A model generated the notes under the pieces. It was not told the DNA's origin, did not search any database, and was given only the letters and a program-made list of their open reading frames with translations. Both the position numbers and the translations under genes were made by a program. Below are positions 20,459 through 28,763 of a stretch of DNA of 64,000 nucleotides, in pieces. The DNA is from Campylobacter massiliensis. Its GTDB lineage: Bacteria > Campylobacterota > Campylobacteria > Campylobacterales > Campylobacteraceae. Positions within the stretch are counted from its first letter, which is position 1, and every line of letters begins with the position of its first letter. The stretch is from the NCBI RefSeq assembly GCF_014253065.1, contig NZ_JACLZK010000002.1, positions 827,469-891,468 of the forward strand, written 5' to 3'.

Positions 20459-21598
20459 TTACTCAAAAAATCCCTTTTTCACGAGCTTGCCCTCTTTCAC
20501 GCAAAACTCCCCTTTTGCGATCACGCTATCTAGGTTTAGAGCTTCGTCAAATACCGCAAAATCGGCATCAAAGCCTACTTTTATCTCGCCTTTGCCGCTT
20601 AGATTTAGGCATTTTGCGACGTTTTTGCCCATCATGCTTAGAGCTTGCGGGATGGTTAGGATTTTATTTTTGACGCAGGCTTGCAAGACCTCTAAATTCG
20701 TCTCGCACGAGGCGCAGCCGTAGCCAACTAGTGCGCCGTTTTCGTCAAATCTAGGCACGCTGCCGTTACCGTCTGAGCTCATGGTTAGGCGCTCTAAATT
20801 TAGCCCGTTAGCTAGCCCGTACGCGATAGCTTCGTGAAGCGGCATAAACTGGCTTCCTCCGCTCGTGATGTCTATGTAGCCGCCCATTTTTTGAAATTTA
20901 ATCGCCTCGTCAAAGAGCTCCTTCGTCCGCGCGCAGTGCGTCGGCGAAAAGTAATTAACAGGGAACGAATAATCCTTGATCACGCTAAAAATCAGATCGA
21001 ATTTATCCGCGAGCCCGCCCATATGCATATGCAGCACGCCGCCTTTTTTCGAGATCATTCCGCCGATGCGTATCTGCGTCAGGGTCTTGATGAGCTCCTG
21101 AGAGGTCGGGTAGCTGCCGCGGTTGTCGCTCATCGCAATCTTACAGCCGATGACCTTGTCGATGAGCACCAGATCGCGCGCGACGGAGTCCGTAAATGTA
21201 ACGCTAGGCAGCGCGTAAGAGCCCGTGTGGATGAAGGTCGAGATGCCCTCGTATTCAAGCGCCTTGGCTTTTGAGTAGAGATTTTCGAGACTCCTCGTGC
21301 ACCCGTCGGTACCTAGCGTGCCTACGACCGTCGTCGTGCCGTAGCGGATGATCCCAGATAGCGTTATTTCGGGCGTTCGCGAGTGATAACCAGCCTCGCC
21401 GCCGCCGCCCGTGATGTGCACGTGCTGATCGATGAGCCCGGGCGCTAAAATTTTACCCTCTAGGTCATAAACCTCGAGACCCTCAACTCGAAAATCAAGC
21501 CCCTTAGAAACGGCTAAAATTTTACCTCCGCCGAGCAAAACCTCGCTCCTACCGATGTGCTCTGGCGCGTATAGATCGGCGTTTTTAAGTAACAGCAT
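20459..21598 (-). CDS. iadA: isoaspartyl dipeptidase
   Basis: Metal-dependent amidohydrolase that removes beta-aspartyl dipeptides from damaged proteins. The 379-residue protein has the metal-binding GLIDQHVHITGGGGE near residue 55, the family's GTTTVVGTLGTDG, a later metal His in HMHMGG, and the catalytic Asp in MSSDGNGS near residue 275. It is a single gene; the gap upstream (21599-21794) shows nothing but AT-rich DNA. Confidence 0.93.
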   Translation of the reverse strand: MLLLKNADLYAPEHIGRSEVLLGGGKILAVSKGLDFRVEGLEVYDLEGKILAPGLIDQHVHITGGGGEAGYHSRTPEITLSGIIRYGTTTVVGTLGTDGCTRSLENLYSKAKALEYEGISTFIHTGSYALPSVTFTDSVARDLVLIDKVIGCKIAMSDNRGSYPTSQELIKTLTQIRIGGMISKKGGVLHMHMGGLADKFDLIFSVIKDYSFPVNYFSPTHCARTKELFDEAIKFQKMGGYIDITSGGSQFMPLHEAIAYGLANGLNLERLTMSSDGNGSVPRFDENGALVGYGCASCETNLEVLQACVKNKILTIPQALSMMGKNVAKCLNLSGKGEIKVGFDADFAVFDEALNLDSVIAKGEFCVKEGKLVKKGFFE

Positions 21599-21794
21599 AT
21601 TTTCTCCTTTGCTTTGGATTTTTGATTGTAAATTTTACGTTTATTGGCTTTCTTGACTGCGATATCGCGCCGTCATTTTACATCAAATTCGATAAAAACC
21701 GGATATTTAGGTTTTGTGCGGAGAAACGGCGATTTGGATGATGCTTGGGTTTTATTTTATTGTAGATTAGGCGGGCGGGGTCAAATTTAGCAAC

Positions 21795-22010
21795 CTAACC
21801 GCTTAGCTGTACGCTTTCTTCTATCTTCATTAGTCCCGTAAATACGCGCTCGACGGCCTCTTTTTGCTCGCTAGAGATTTCGATCTTTTTCTCGTTTAAA
21901 AGCAAATTTACGAGCTGCTCGTTTTGCAGCGTCTGGACGTCAAATTTTCTCGCGTTTGCAGCGATTTTTGCTGCGAGAGGATTTTTTGATTTAAAATTTT
22001 CGTATGGCAT
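21795..22010 (-). CDS. small hypothetical protein
   Basis: 71 residues, charged, predicted helical, no Cys and no signal. It starts with MPYENFKSKNPLAAKIAANA and has a Lys/Glu-rich centre. GAGAAAA precedes the ATG. The frame is well kept and the codon use resembles its neighbours, so I think it is real, but I do not recognise the family. Confidence 0.55.
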   Translation of the reverse strand: MPYENFKSKNPLAAKIAANARKFDVQTLQNEQLVNLLLNEKKIEISSEQKEAVERVFTGLMKIEESVQLSG

Positions 22011-22142
22011 TTTTCTCGTTTTTTAGTGAATTTTGGGATTATTATAAAAAATTTGCCGTAAATTTTAGCTCAAATTTAACCTCGGAGCGCACCTTGCAAA
22101 GCACAAAACGCGCAACCGAGTTAAATTTAGTACGCTAGCGGT

Positions 22143-22712
22143 CTAACGCTTTAAAATTTTAGCGTTTTCGCAGCCGACGTCTAGCCCCATCTTGCAAGCT
22201 TTTTCATAAAATTTAACCGCAGCCTTGACGTCCGCTTGCACGCCCATACCGCGCTCGCTCATGTAGCCCGCCTCGTTGCAGCCTTTAGCTAGGCCTAGCT
22301 CGCATGCATTTTTATAGAGCTCGTACGCCCGCGCTTCGTCTTTTACTGCGCCCACGCCAGTCTGGTGGGCGTACGCTAGCGCGTAGCAGCCCAGCTTATC
22401 GCCCATCTTGCACGCTCGCTCGTAAAATTTAGCCGCCGTCCCAGGCTGCTTTGCTGCGACTTTTCCGCTAGCGATCATCGCGCCCAGATCGTAGCATGCC
22501 CGCGCGTGACCGCCCTCGCACGCTAGATTAAAGAGTCTTGCCGCCTCGCTAAAATCCGAGACTCGGTACATCGCTAGCGCGTCTTCAAACTGTTTGTTTG
22601 CCAAATTTGTAGGCGCGCTCGCAGGGACGCTTGCCATCTCGTTTGAGGATCTCGTTTGCGCTGCAAAAAGCGCGCTCACCGCAAAAATCAAACAAAGTAA
22701 AATTTTTCTCAT
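22143..22712 (-). CDS. secreted Sel1-repeat protein (Hcp-like)
   Basis: 189 residues with a Sec signal peptide (residues 1-18, ending LFAAQT) and four Sel1-like TPR repeats. Each repeat carries a Cys pair in the pattern A..Cx7C..LG (ACEGGHARACYDLGAM, ACKMGDKLGCYALAYA, ACELGLAKGCNEAGYM, ACKMGLDVGCENAK), as in the cysteine-rich Hcp proteins of Helicobacter. The disulfide-locked repeats suggest a periplasmic or secreted binding role. An enzyme activity cannot be claimed. Confidence 0.85.
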   Translation of the reverse strand: MRKILLCLIFAVSALFAAQTRSSNEMASVPASAPTNLANKQFEDALAMYRVSDFSEAARLFNLACEGGHARACYDLGAMIASGKVAAKQPGTAAKFYERACKMGDKLGCYALAYAHQTGVGAVKDEARAYELYKNACELGLAKGCNEAGYMSERGMGVQADVKAAVKFYEKACKMGLDVGCENAKILKR

Positions 22713-22847
22713 ACTGACTCCTTTTTATGAGGTATCAGTTTAAATTTTAGCCCTTTTTGATAAACGTAACCGAAATTTTAACTAAACTTGCCGAGCCGCA
22801 CGCTCGCAAAGACCTAAATTTAGGCTCCAAACGGTCAAATTTTGATC

Positions 22848-23570
22848 CTATCTCGGCAAGATTTTATTCATCGCAAAACCGCAAAATCGCCCCGTGATGC
22901 CTTCTCTGCGATATGAAAACAGCTCCTGCGTTTCAAACGTACATCGCGGATCAAACTCCGCTCGCCCCATGCCAAGCGCGGTAAATTCGTCCCGCAAGGC
23001 CGCCTCCATGTCAAATTTACCCTCTTTTTTGTATCGGTTAAACTCGCCCAGATCAAGCTCGCCCACCTCGTAGTTTCGCGCCTTGATATTTGCGCCGACG
23101 AATACGCGCAGATCGCTCGCCTCGCAGCCAAACTCGCTTTTCATCAGACTGAGCGCATTCGTGCAAATTTTACCCGTTACGCCCGCTCTGCCCGCATGCA
23201 CGGCGGCAACCACGCCCCGCCTCTCGTCCGCGATCAAAACGGGCGAGCAGTCGGCGACCAAAACGCAAAGCGTAACGCCTCTAAGCGCCGTTATCACGCC
23301 GTCGCAAGGCGGCAGCTCATCCTCTAAATCTCGCAAAATTTCCACGCGATTTGAGTGAATTTGACGCATAAATTTTAGATTAAAGGGCGCGATACCAAGC
23401 GTAGCGGCTAAAATTTCGCGATTTTTCGCGACATTTGCGGGCAGGTCGCCGACGTGACCCGCTAAATTTAACCCCTCATGTGCCCCTTCGCTTACTCCGC
23501 CAAATCGCGTCGTAAAGCCAAGCTTCAAGCGCTCGCTCTCAAAAACTACGTCTAAAATTTCGCGCTTCAT
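22848..23570 (-). CDS. YfiH/PgeF-type laccase-domain protein
   Basis: The copper-dependent 'polyphenol oxidase' family, whose members act as peptidoglycan-editing or purine nucleoside enzymes. I place the start at 23570 (MKREILDVVFESE), which ends an otherwise 68-base overlap with ribE. The 240-residue protein has the family's FGGVSEGAHEGLNLAGHVGD, MRQIHSN, VLVADCSPVLIAD and VVAAVHAGRAG with the metal His, and a C-terminal FSYRREGITGRF. Confidence 0.88.
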   Translation of the reverse strand: MKREILDVVFESERLKLGFTTRFGGVSEGAHEGLNLAGHVGDLPANVAKNREILAATLGIAPFNLKFMRQIHSNRVEILRDLEDELPPCDGVITALRGVTLCVLVADCSPVLIADERRGVVAAVHAGRAGVTGKICTNALSLMKSEFGCEASDLRVFVGANIKARNYEVGELDLGEFNRYKKEGKFDMEAALRDEFTALGMGRAEFDPRCTFETQELFSYRREGITGRFCGFAMNKILPR

Positions 23571-23595
23571 TTTCGTCAAATTTAACCCGCCAAGC

Positions 23596-24228
23596 CTAAT
23601 AAAGGCTCGCGATATGCTGAGATTCGTCCCAGCTGATCTCGCTTTTGCCGCCGTTTTGGGCACTGCGGCTAAACTCCAGCTGCCTAGCCACGTAGCGCGC
23701 GAGCAGGTCGCTTTCTACGTTTACGCGGCGTCCCGGCTCAAACTCGCCGAACAAGCTCTCGCGAAAAGTGATCGGGATGATCGTGAGGCGCACGCCTGCG
23801 GACAAAACTTCGTTGATCGTGAGGCTCACGCCCTCGACTGCGATGCTGCCTTTGTTCGCCATCAAAGGCATGACGCTAGAGGGCAAATTTATATAAAAAT
23901 CAACCCCGTTTTCGCGCCGCTCTATACGCGCGACCTCGCCGATAGCGTCTACGTGGCCCTGCAGTAGATGCCCGTCCACGCGGTCGGCTAACCGCATCGC
24001 AGGCTCGATATGCACGCGTCCGCGCAGATTTTCCGTCACTATGTGCGCCCTAGTTTCGGCGCTAAGCTCCACGCTAAAGCCGTCTGCGTGCAGCTGCGTC
24101 ACGCTTAAGCATGCGCCGTTTACCGCGACGCTATCGCCTAAATTAGGGCGGTATGCGGCTTTTAGTCGCAGGGTATTTTGCGAATAACTCGCAACCTGCG
24201 CGATCTCTCTAATCAGTCCGTTAAACAT
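23596..24228 (-). CDS. ribE: riboflavin synthase, alpha chain
   Basis: Joins two lumazines to give riboflavin. The 210-residue protein has the two tandem lumazine-binding domains typical of the family: MFNGLIREIAQV with NGACLSVTQL in the first, and DGHLLQGHVDAIG with VEGVSLTINEV in the second. I see no FMN riboswitch upstream. The next gene begins 26 bases after its stop. Confidence 0.94.
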   Translation of the reverse strand: MFNGLIREIAQVASYSQNTLRLKAAYRPNLGDSVAVNGACLSVTQLHADGFSVELSAETRAHIVTENLRGRVHIEPAMRLADRVDGHLLQGHVDAIGEVARIERRENGVDFYINLPSSVMPLMANKGSIAVEGVSLTINEVLSAGVRLTIIPITFRESLFGEFEPGRRVNVESDLLARYVARQLEFSRSAQNGGKSEISWDESQHIASLY

Positions 24229-24390
24229 TTTTCGTCCTTAAATTTTGAGCTATTTTATAAAATTTAGCCTCAGAGCGGGCTAAATTTACCGTCTAAATTT
24301 TAGCCGCCCGATTTTTGTCGCGACGCAAATATGCAAAACTAGCAGGATGATCGCGCCCTGCCTCGGTAAATTTAATACACTTTAAAAATA

Positions 24391-24418
24391 TTAAGATAAA
24401 ATAGGAACTTAATCTTAA
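24391..24418 (+). promoter_or_regulatory. inverted repeat before the Crp/Fnr gene
   Basis: TTAAGAT (24391-24397) and ATCTTAA (24412-24418) form a 7-bp inverted repeat with a 14-base spacer, overlapping a GATAAAAT that could be the -10 box. The arms resemble half-sites of Crp/Fnr operators, but the spacing is wider than the usual TTGAT-N4-ATCAA. Autoregulation is a guess. Confidence 0.4.
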
Positions 24419-24437
24419 ACCACAAGAAAAGATAAAC

Positions 24438-25076
24438 TTGAAAAAATCACGACTAGGCCTACTTGAGACCGATATTTTAGACGTTTTGGACCAAAACGAA
24501 CTCGCTAAATTTAACCGCGAGTTTCTAGCCAAAGGCGCCGCGATCTACGCCGAATCCATCAAAGTCGTGATACTTAAAAGCGGCTCGGGCAAGCTCTCGT
24601 TTTTCGAGGATGGCGAGGAGTTTATCGTCTATCATCTCCAAAAAGACAACATCTCGATCATAGACGACGTATGCGTGCTAGAGATCCTAGAGGACAGCGA
24701 GATCTACTCGATCGATGCAGACGACATGGGCGAACTGCTAAAAAACGAGAGATTTGCCAAAGCATACGCCGACACGCTCGTAAACATCTCGCTACTGCAG
24801 CGCCAAATCATAAAATCGATACTTTTTGAAAGCGCTAAGGGGCGCATCGCAAACTTCCTAGTCGAGCTCGCCGCCGAGCAAAATTTGACGCAAAACGGCT
24901 ATCACTACGTCTTTTTACCGTTTTCGCTAAAGGTGCTTTCAAGCTTCGTCGGACTCAAGCGTCAAAGCGCAAGCACGGCGTTTAACGAACTAATCAAAGA
25001 CGATATCATCAGGCGCATAACGCCGCATGAAATTTTGATAGTGGATTATGAAAAGCTGCAAAGCTATACGAACTGA
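24438..25076 (+). CDS. Crp/Fnr-family transcription regulator
   Basis: 212 residues: an N-terminal cyclic-nucleotide-type barrel (about 25-120), a dimer helix, and a C-terminal winged helix (LSSFVGLKRQSASTAFNELIKDDIIRRI). There is no Fnr-like N-terminal Cys cluster, so it is not an iron-sulfur oxygen sensor; the signal is unknown. The start is a TTG at 24438; AGAAAAGA is a weak ribosome site, so a different start is possible. It converges with the cytochrome operon (3 bases between stops). A decayed copy of its 3' end lies at 31208-31283. Confidence 0.85.
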   Translation: MKKSRLGLLETDILDVLDQNELAKFNREFLAKGAAIYAESIKVVILKSGSGKLSFFEDGEEFIVYHLQKDNISIIDDVCVLEILEDSEIYSIDADDMGELLKNERFAKAYADTLVNISLLQRQIIKSILFESAKGRIANFLVELAAEQNLTQNGYHYVFLPFSLKVLSSFVGLKRQSASTAFNELIKDDIIRRITPHEILIVDYEKLQSYTN

Positions 25077-25078
25077 AT

Positions 25079-25552
25079 TTATAAAATACCGTTTTGACTA
25101 AGGTATTCTCTCCACTGCTCTATCTTATATTTTCCCTCGTTTAGTCCCTTGACGAACCCCATAAACACGCTCATTTGAGCGGGGCTGGCGTATCCGGGGA
25201 GTTGGAAAATTTTATTCCAATATTTATCGAAAATCACTACGTTTGGGATCTCTTTTGCTTCAAGAGCAATCCTTAGCGCAAGAGTATCTTTTACGTTTTT
25301 CTGGTCTCTTAAAGCATATTCGTTATTTTCATTTACGTCGATGCGGTAGACGTTAAAGTCTTTGGCCAAATTTGCAAGTTCGGCGTTTTCTTCCAAATCT
25401 AGCTTTAGGCGTTCGCAATACTCGCAATCCTTGCTTTCAAAGATTAACATCACGCCCTTATCGTCCGCAGATAGTAAAATAGGCTCTCCGCGGTCTGCAG
25501 CAAAAACGCAAGACATCAAAAACGCCAGCAAAAAATAAGCGGCCTTTCTCAC
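25079..25552 (-). CDS. periplasmic thioredoxin-fold protein (SoxW-like)
   Basis: 157 residues with a signal peptide (residues 1-18, ending VFAADR) and a thioredoxin fold with redox motif CEYC in FESKDCEYCERLKLDL near residue 41 and a cis-Pro in EIPNVVIF. Probably reduces cysteines in periplasmic apocytochrome or recycles a disulfide. GTG start overlapping the stop of the lipoprotein gene (GTGA), so coupled. Last gene of the cytochrome operon. Confidence 0.85.
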   Translation of the reverse strand: MRKAAYFLLAFLMSCVFAADRGEPILLSADDKGVMLIFESKDCEYCERLKLDLEENAELANLAKDFNVYRIDVNENNEYALRDQKNVKDTLALRIALEAKEIPNVVIFDKYWNKIFQLPGYASPAQMSVFMGFVKGLNEGKYKIEQWREYLSQNGIL

Positions 25553-26184
25553 TTTTTACTTTCCTTTTTCGTCACGTCTATGCCGTGCTTTAGGTAGTAG
25601 TCCCTAAGCGCTTCGTAAATTTCGCCGTTTTTCCTATCTTTATCTCTCCAAATGCCCTCTTTCATAAAATTCATCGTCTGCAAAAATTGCTTCGGCGGCA
25701 TGTATCCTGGCACCATGAGGATTACTTTGCCTTTTTCGTCGGAAAATATAATACTAGGCGTAGCGTCGATAGCGTAGATAGATAGTAGCGTCTTCGTGTC
25801 TACGTCCATAAATTCGCCGTCGTGGTAAAATTTGTGATTTAAATTTTTATGCGCTCTTAGATAATACGACGAAAATTCGCCTTTTAATCTAGCGCCGAGT
25901 TCGGGATTATTTTTAACGTCGGCCTTTAGCTGATCAGAATACGGATCGGTATTCGTGCCAAAGACTATTATCATGATTTTTTCGTTCGGAGCTATCTTTG
26001 CGCTATCTTGAAAAAAATCAAATATCGCCGAGTCGTTTGCGGCGTATATTACTTTTTCGTTAGCGCTTATCGTTTGTCCGGGTGTTTTATCCATGCTTGC
26101 GGTTTTGGCGGCCTTTTCGTTACAGCCTCCTAGTATCGCCATAGACGAGAGTAGAAGTATTTTTATTAAAATTTTAGTATCCAT
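25549..26184 (-). CDS. thioredoxin-fold lipoprotein lacking the redox cysteines
   Basis: About 211 residues. The ATG at 26184 is preceded by AAGGAG at good distance; a GTG two codons further up lies too close to it. The signal ends in a lipobox (MAILGGC), so it is a lipoprotein. The thioredoxin-like core is visible (KIMIIVFGTNTDPYSDQL, IDATPSIIFSDEKGKVI with the cis-Pro), but the CxxC position reads TDPY; the only Cys is the lipidated one. It lies between the cytochrome and the CEYC protein, so it may be a scaffold or chaperone for them. Confidence 0.82.
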   Translation of the reverse strand: MDTKILIKILLLSSMAILGGCNEKAAKTASMDKTPGQTISANEKVIYAANDSAIFDFFQDSAKIAPNEKIMIIVFGTNTDPYSDQLKADVKNNPELGARLKGEFSSYYLRAHKNLNHKFYHDGEFMDVDTKTLLSIYAIDATPSIIFSDEKGKVILMVPGYMPPKQFLQTMNFMKEGIWRDKDRKNGEIYEALRDYYLKHGIDVTKKESKK

Positions 26185-26196
26185 AAACACTCCTTT

Positions 26197-26220
26197 AAGG
26201 GGCGAATGCGTTCGCCCCTT
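26197..26220 (-). terminator. intercistronic hairpin after the cytochrome gene
   Basis: AAGGGGCGAA (26197-26206) and TTCGCCCCTT (26211-26220) make a perfect 10-bp stem with a 4-base loop between the cytochrome stop and the ribosome site of the lipoprotein gene. No T run follows on the minus strand, so I read it as an attenuator or mRNA-stability element that would make the cytochrome more abundant than its accessory proteins. Confidence 0.6.
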
Positions 26221-26228
26221 TTTGCGTT

Positions 26229-28601
26229 TTATTTTTTGATCTTAGCCGCTTTATGCAGCGTCTCGTTCATCTTGTCAATATGCTCTTTAGCATTTAGCGT
26301 CTTGTCGCTGCTCATCTTATCCCACAAGGCCTTATCGGACATATTTTGATGGCAACCTATGCACGCGCCTATCTTTTCGATCTTATCCCTTAGCTCTTTA
26401 TCCAGCATTCTGGAATCCGGCCAGTGCGTTCCGACGGCTTGCAATTGCTTGCCGTCTCTAGTTACGACTTGAGACAGATCGTGCTCTAGTCCCGGTATGG
26501 CTTTGATTTGCAAAGCTGTATTTTCGGTAGCAAATTCTTTGGTTTTTAGGTCTTGTATATCAAGGCGCAAGTCTTTGTCTTGACCGTTCATATATTGACC
26601 GTCCGTGATACCGTAGCCTATGGCTTTAGGGTTAGAGTGGCAAGACTCGCAAGTCCTAGCTATCCTGCTTGTCGTATGCGGCTGCGTAGGCGACATATCC
26701 GGAGCCAGCATCTGTCCGTTATCCGGAACGTCGGCTCGCTTATTTAGCGTTACGGTTTTGCCGTCCGGGCCTATTATACTAAAGATCACCTGACAACCCG
26801 GAATTATCGGCGTAATAAGTCCTTCGCCGTTTATGCCAAGAGCCGGGTCTTCCCATCTTAGATAGCTTCTTGACTGAGTAAATGAACCAAATAGCGGCTT
26901 GCCTTTTGCGCCGATAGTTGATTCGCTAGTTTCGCCGTTTGCAAAGTGCGTAGACGCAGAAGCTATCCAGTCCGTACCGTTTTTGCCCGAAGCATAGTCC
27001 ATCTTGACGTGGCAGCCGTAGCACTGCGGCGCCCACGTAGCGTGGCAAGCATAGCACTCCATACCCTTCGTATGAGACGGTATATCATGCATCGCCAGGC
27101 GTGCGTTTTTAGACTTGAAGCTATTATTTTTTACGCCGTTTTTTACAAGCGGTACTTCAAGGTCTTTGCCGCTAGCCAAATGCGCTATAACCTTATCCTG
27201 GTCTTTTGCTTTTACTACGTTGCCTAGAGGGTTTCCTCTGGTAGATAGCAGATAACCGCCCTCTTTATCGTAGATTGTTCCTTGTTTCATCCATTCAGGC
27301 AGCTGCATAGCTAAGCCTCGCGGCTTATCCGGAGTTTTTATTTTGAAATTTTCACCAAATCCCAGCTTTAGCTCCCATGGAAATTTATCATTCGTGCCGT
27401 GGCAGTCGGAGCACTCTATCTCTACTTGAGCTAGAGTAGTGCCAAATATTGTACCGTCGCCGTGAACGTCGATAGAGGTATGGCAGTCCTGGCAAGTCAT
27501 ACCGGCCTCATAGTGCAAATCCTCTTTGATATGCTTATATTTTGAGCCGTGAAGCGCGTTTTGATCTTTAGCGCCGTCTATGAAAGGCGAGCCATAAGGC
27601 TGCTCCATAAGCCCCAGATACGATACGCCGATCCTCTTACCGCCGCTGTGGCAAGAACCGCAGGTAACCGGATGTATACCGCTAAATTCTACGCCTTTTG
27701 CGGTTTTTACTTTTACTTCTCTGCTTGACTGCATGGAGTGCACGAGCAGATGTCCTTTTTCTTTTTTATCTATCGTAGGGTCGCTACCCTCGTAAAAAGC
27801 CTCTACTCCGTAAGGAATATGACAAGAAGAACACCCCATGCCGCGCCAGTCACCCCTTATTTTTCTGCCTCTAGCGCCGATGTGACAGGACTGGCAACCC
27901 GACCTTTGATACGTGATAGAGGCCATATAGGCTATATCTTTCTCGCTTTTTCCATTAAAATCCTCGGGTCCGCTAGGCGGTAACGGGATTTGTTTAAGCT
28001 CGGTCGGAAACTGATCGGGATATTTCGTGATTAGTTGAGTCATATACTCTTTGTATTCTTTGCTACCCCATGCAGGCGTTACTCCGTCGTCGTCTTTTAC
28101 GGCGTGATCGCCGAATTTGACCTTATGCGTCGGTTCGCTACCCCAAGAGTGCAAATTTCCTTGGATTTTGCCCGCCTCCGTAGCCATAAGCGATTTTCTA
28201 GCATTTGCCAAAGTATCGGCATGGCACATACCGCAGGTTTTATCCGCTATCCAGATAGAACCCGGATCTCTTACAAACTCGCTAAGTCCTCCCGGATGAG
28301 CACTGGGAGCTCCTTTGTGAGCGTCTTCAAACGAGCCTTTGTCCGGATTTCCTCCGTGACAGACAGAACAGGCTCCGCTATCGCCGAGCCCTTGCCCCAT
28401 GGCTAAAATTTGCTGCATCATATCTGACTTAGCGTCTCTAATCGGCTCTATGCCGACGTGGCACTTTATACAGGTGTCGCCGTCGGCTACGCTCTCGACG
28501 TGCATCTTTTCCTTGGGCGGCTCTTTGGCCGGTTCGGCGCCGCAAAGAGCGTACGCGCATAAAAGTGCGATCGCAAGCGCAAATTTTATCGCATTCCTCA
28601 T
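26229..28601 (-). CDS. dodecaheme c-type cytochrome, periplasmic
   Basis: 790 residues with a Sec signal (residues 1-22, ending LCGAEP) and 12 CxxCH heme motifs: CIKCH, CSVCH, CGMCH, CQSCH, CSSCH, CGSCH, CQDCH, CSDCH, CYACH, CYGCH, CESCH and CIGCH. There is no membrane segment, so it is soluble or complexed in the periplasm. It has neither a CxxCK motif (NrfA) nor a CX15CH heme (MccA) that I can see. Probably a terminal reductase or electron carrier; the substrate is unknown. First gene of an operon with two thioredoxin-fold genes, and divergent from a two-component system. AAGGAGG precedes the ATG. Confidence 0.9.
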   Translation of the reverse strand: MRNAIKFALAIALLCAYALCGAEPAKEPPKEKMHVESVADGDTCIKCHVGIEPIRDAKSDMMQQILAMGQGLGDSGACSVCHGGNPDKGSFEDAHKGAPSAHPGGLSEFVRDPGSIWIADKTCGMCHADTLANARKSLMATEAGKIQGNLHSWGSEPTHKVKFGDHAVKDDDGVTPAWGSKEYKEYMTQLITKYPDQFPTELKQIPLPPSGPEDFNGKSEKDIAYMASITYQRSGCQSCHIGARGRKIRGDWRGMGCSSCHIPYGVEAFYEGSDPTIDKKEKGHLLVHSMQSSREVKVKTAKGVEFSGIHPVTCGSCHSGGKRIGVSYLGLMEQPYGSPFIDGAKDQNALHGSKYKHIKEDLHYEAGMTCQDCHTSIDVHGDGTIFGTTLAQVEIECSDCHGTNDKFPWELKLGFGENFKIKTPDKPRGLAMQLPEWMKQGTIYDKEGGYLLSTRGNPLGNVVKAKDQDKVIAHLASGKDLEVPLVKNGVKNNSFKSKNARLAMHDIPSHTKGMECYACHATWAPQCYGCHVKMDYASGKNGTDWIASASTHFANGETSESTIGAKGKPLFGSFTQSRSYLRWEDPALGINGEGLITPIIPGCQVIFSIIGPDGKTVTLNKRADVPDNGQMLAPDMSPTQPHTTSRIARTCESCHSNPKAIGYGITDGQYMNGQDKDLRLDIQDLKTKEFATENTALQIKAIPGLEHDLSQVVTRDGKQLQAVGTHWPDSRMLDKELRDKIEKIGACIGCHQNMSDKALWDKMSSDKTLNAKEHIDKMNETLHKAAKIKK

Positions 28602-28650
28602 AGCTTCCTCCTTGTATTAAAATTTTATCTACTTGAAATATTAAAACGTT

Positions 28651-28670
28651 AAAGTGCCTCGAAAGTGCCT
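28651..28670 (-). promoter_or_regulatory. direct repeats between cytochrome and two-component genes
   Basis: AAAGTGCCT occurs twice, at 28651-28659 and 28662-28670, spaced 11 bases, one DNA turn. They lie 50-70 bases before the cytochrome start, upstream of a GATAAAAT-type -10 on the minus strand (about 28622-28629). This is the arrangement of OmpR-family activator sites, and the gene next door encodes such a regulator. Function is inferred from position and spacing. Confidence 0.6.
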
Positions 28671-28763
28671 AAAATATTATTTTTGGACTAATTTTTCTAT
28701 TTAAGTTAATATCAAGCTAAATAGAATAAAATGGACTCAAATTTGACTGCAAGCGAGGATAAG

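Noticed and set aside
26229..28601. The large cytochrome as MccA sulfite reductase or NrfA nitrite reductase
   Set aside because: Twelve plain CxxCH motifs, no CxxCK, and no CX15CH heme; the mccBCD or nrfH partners are absent.
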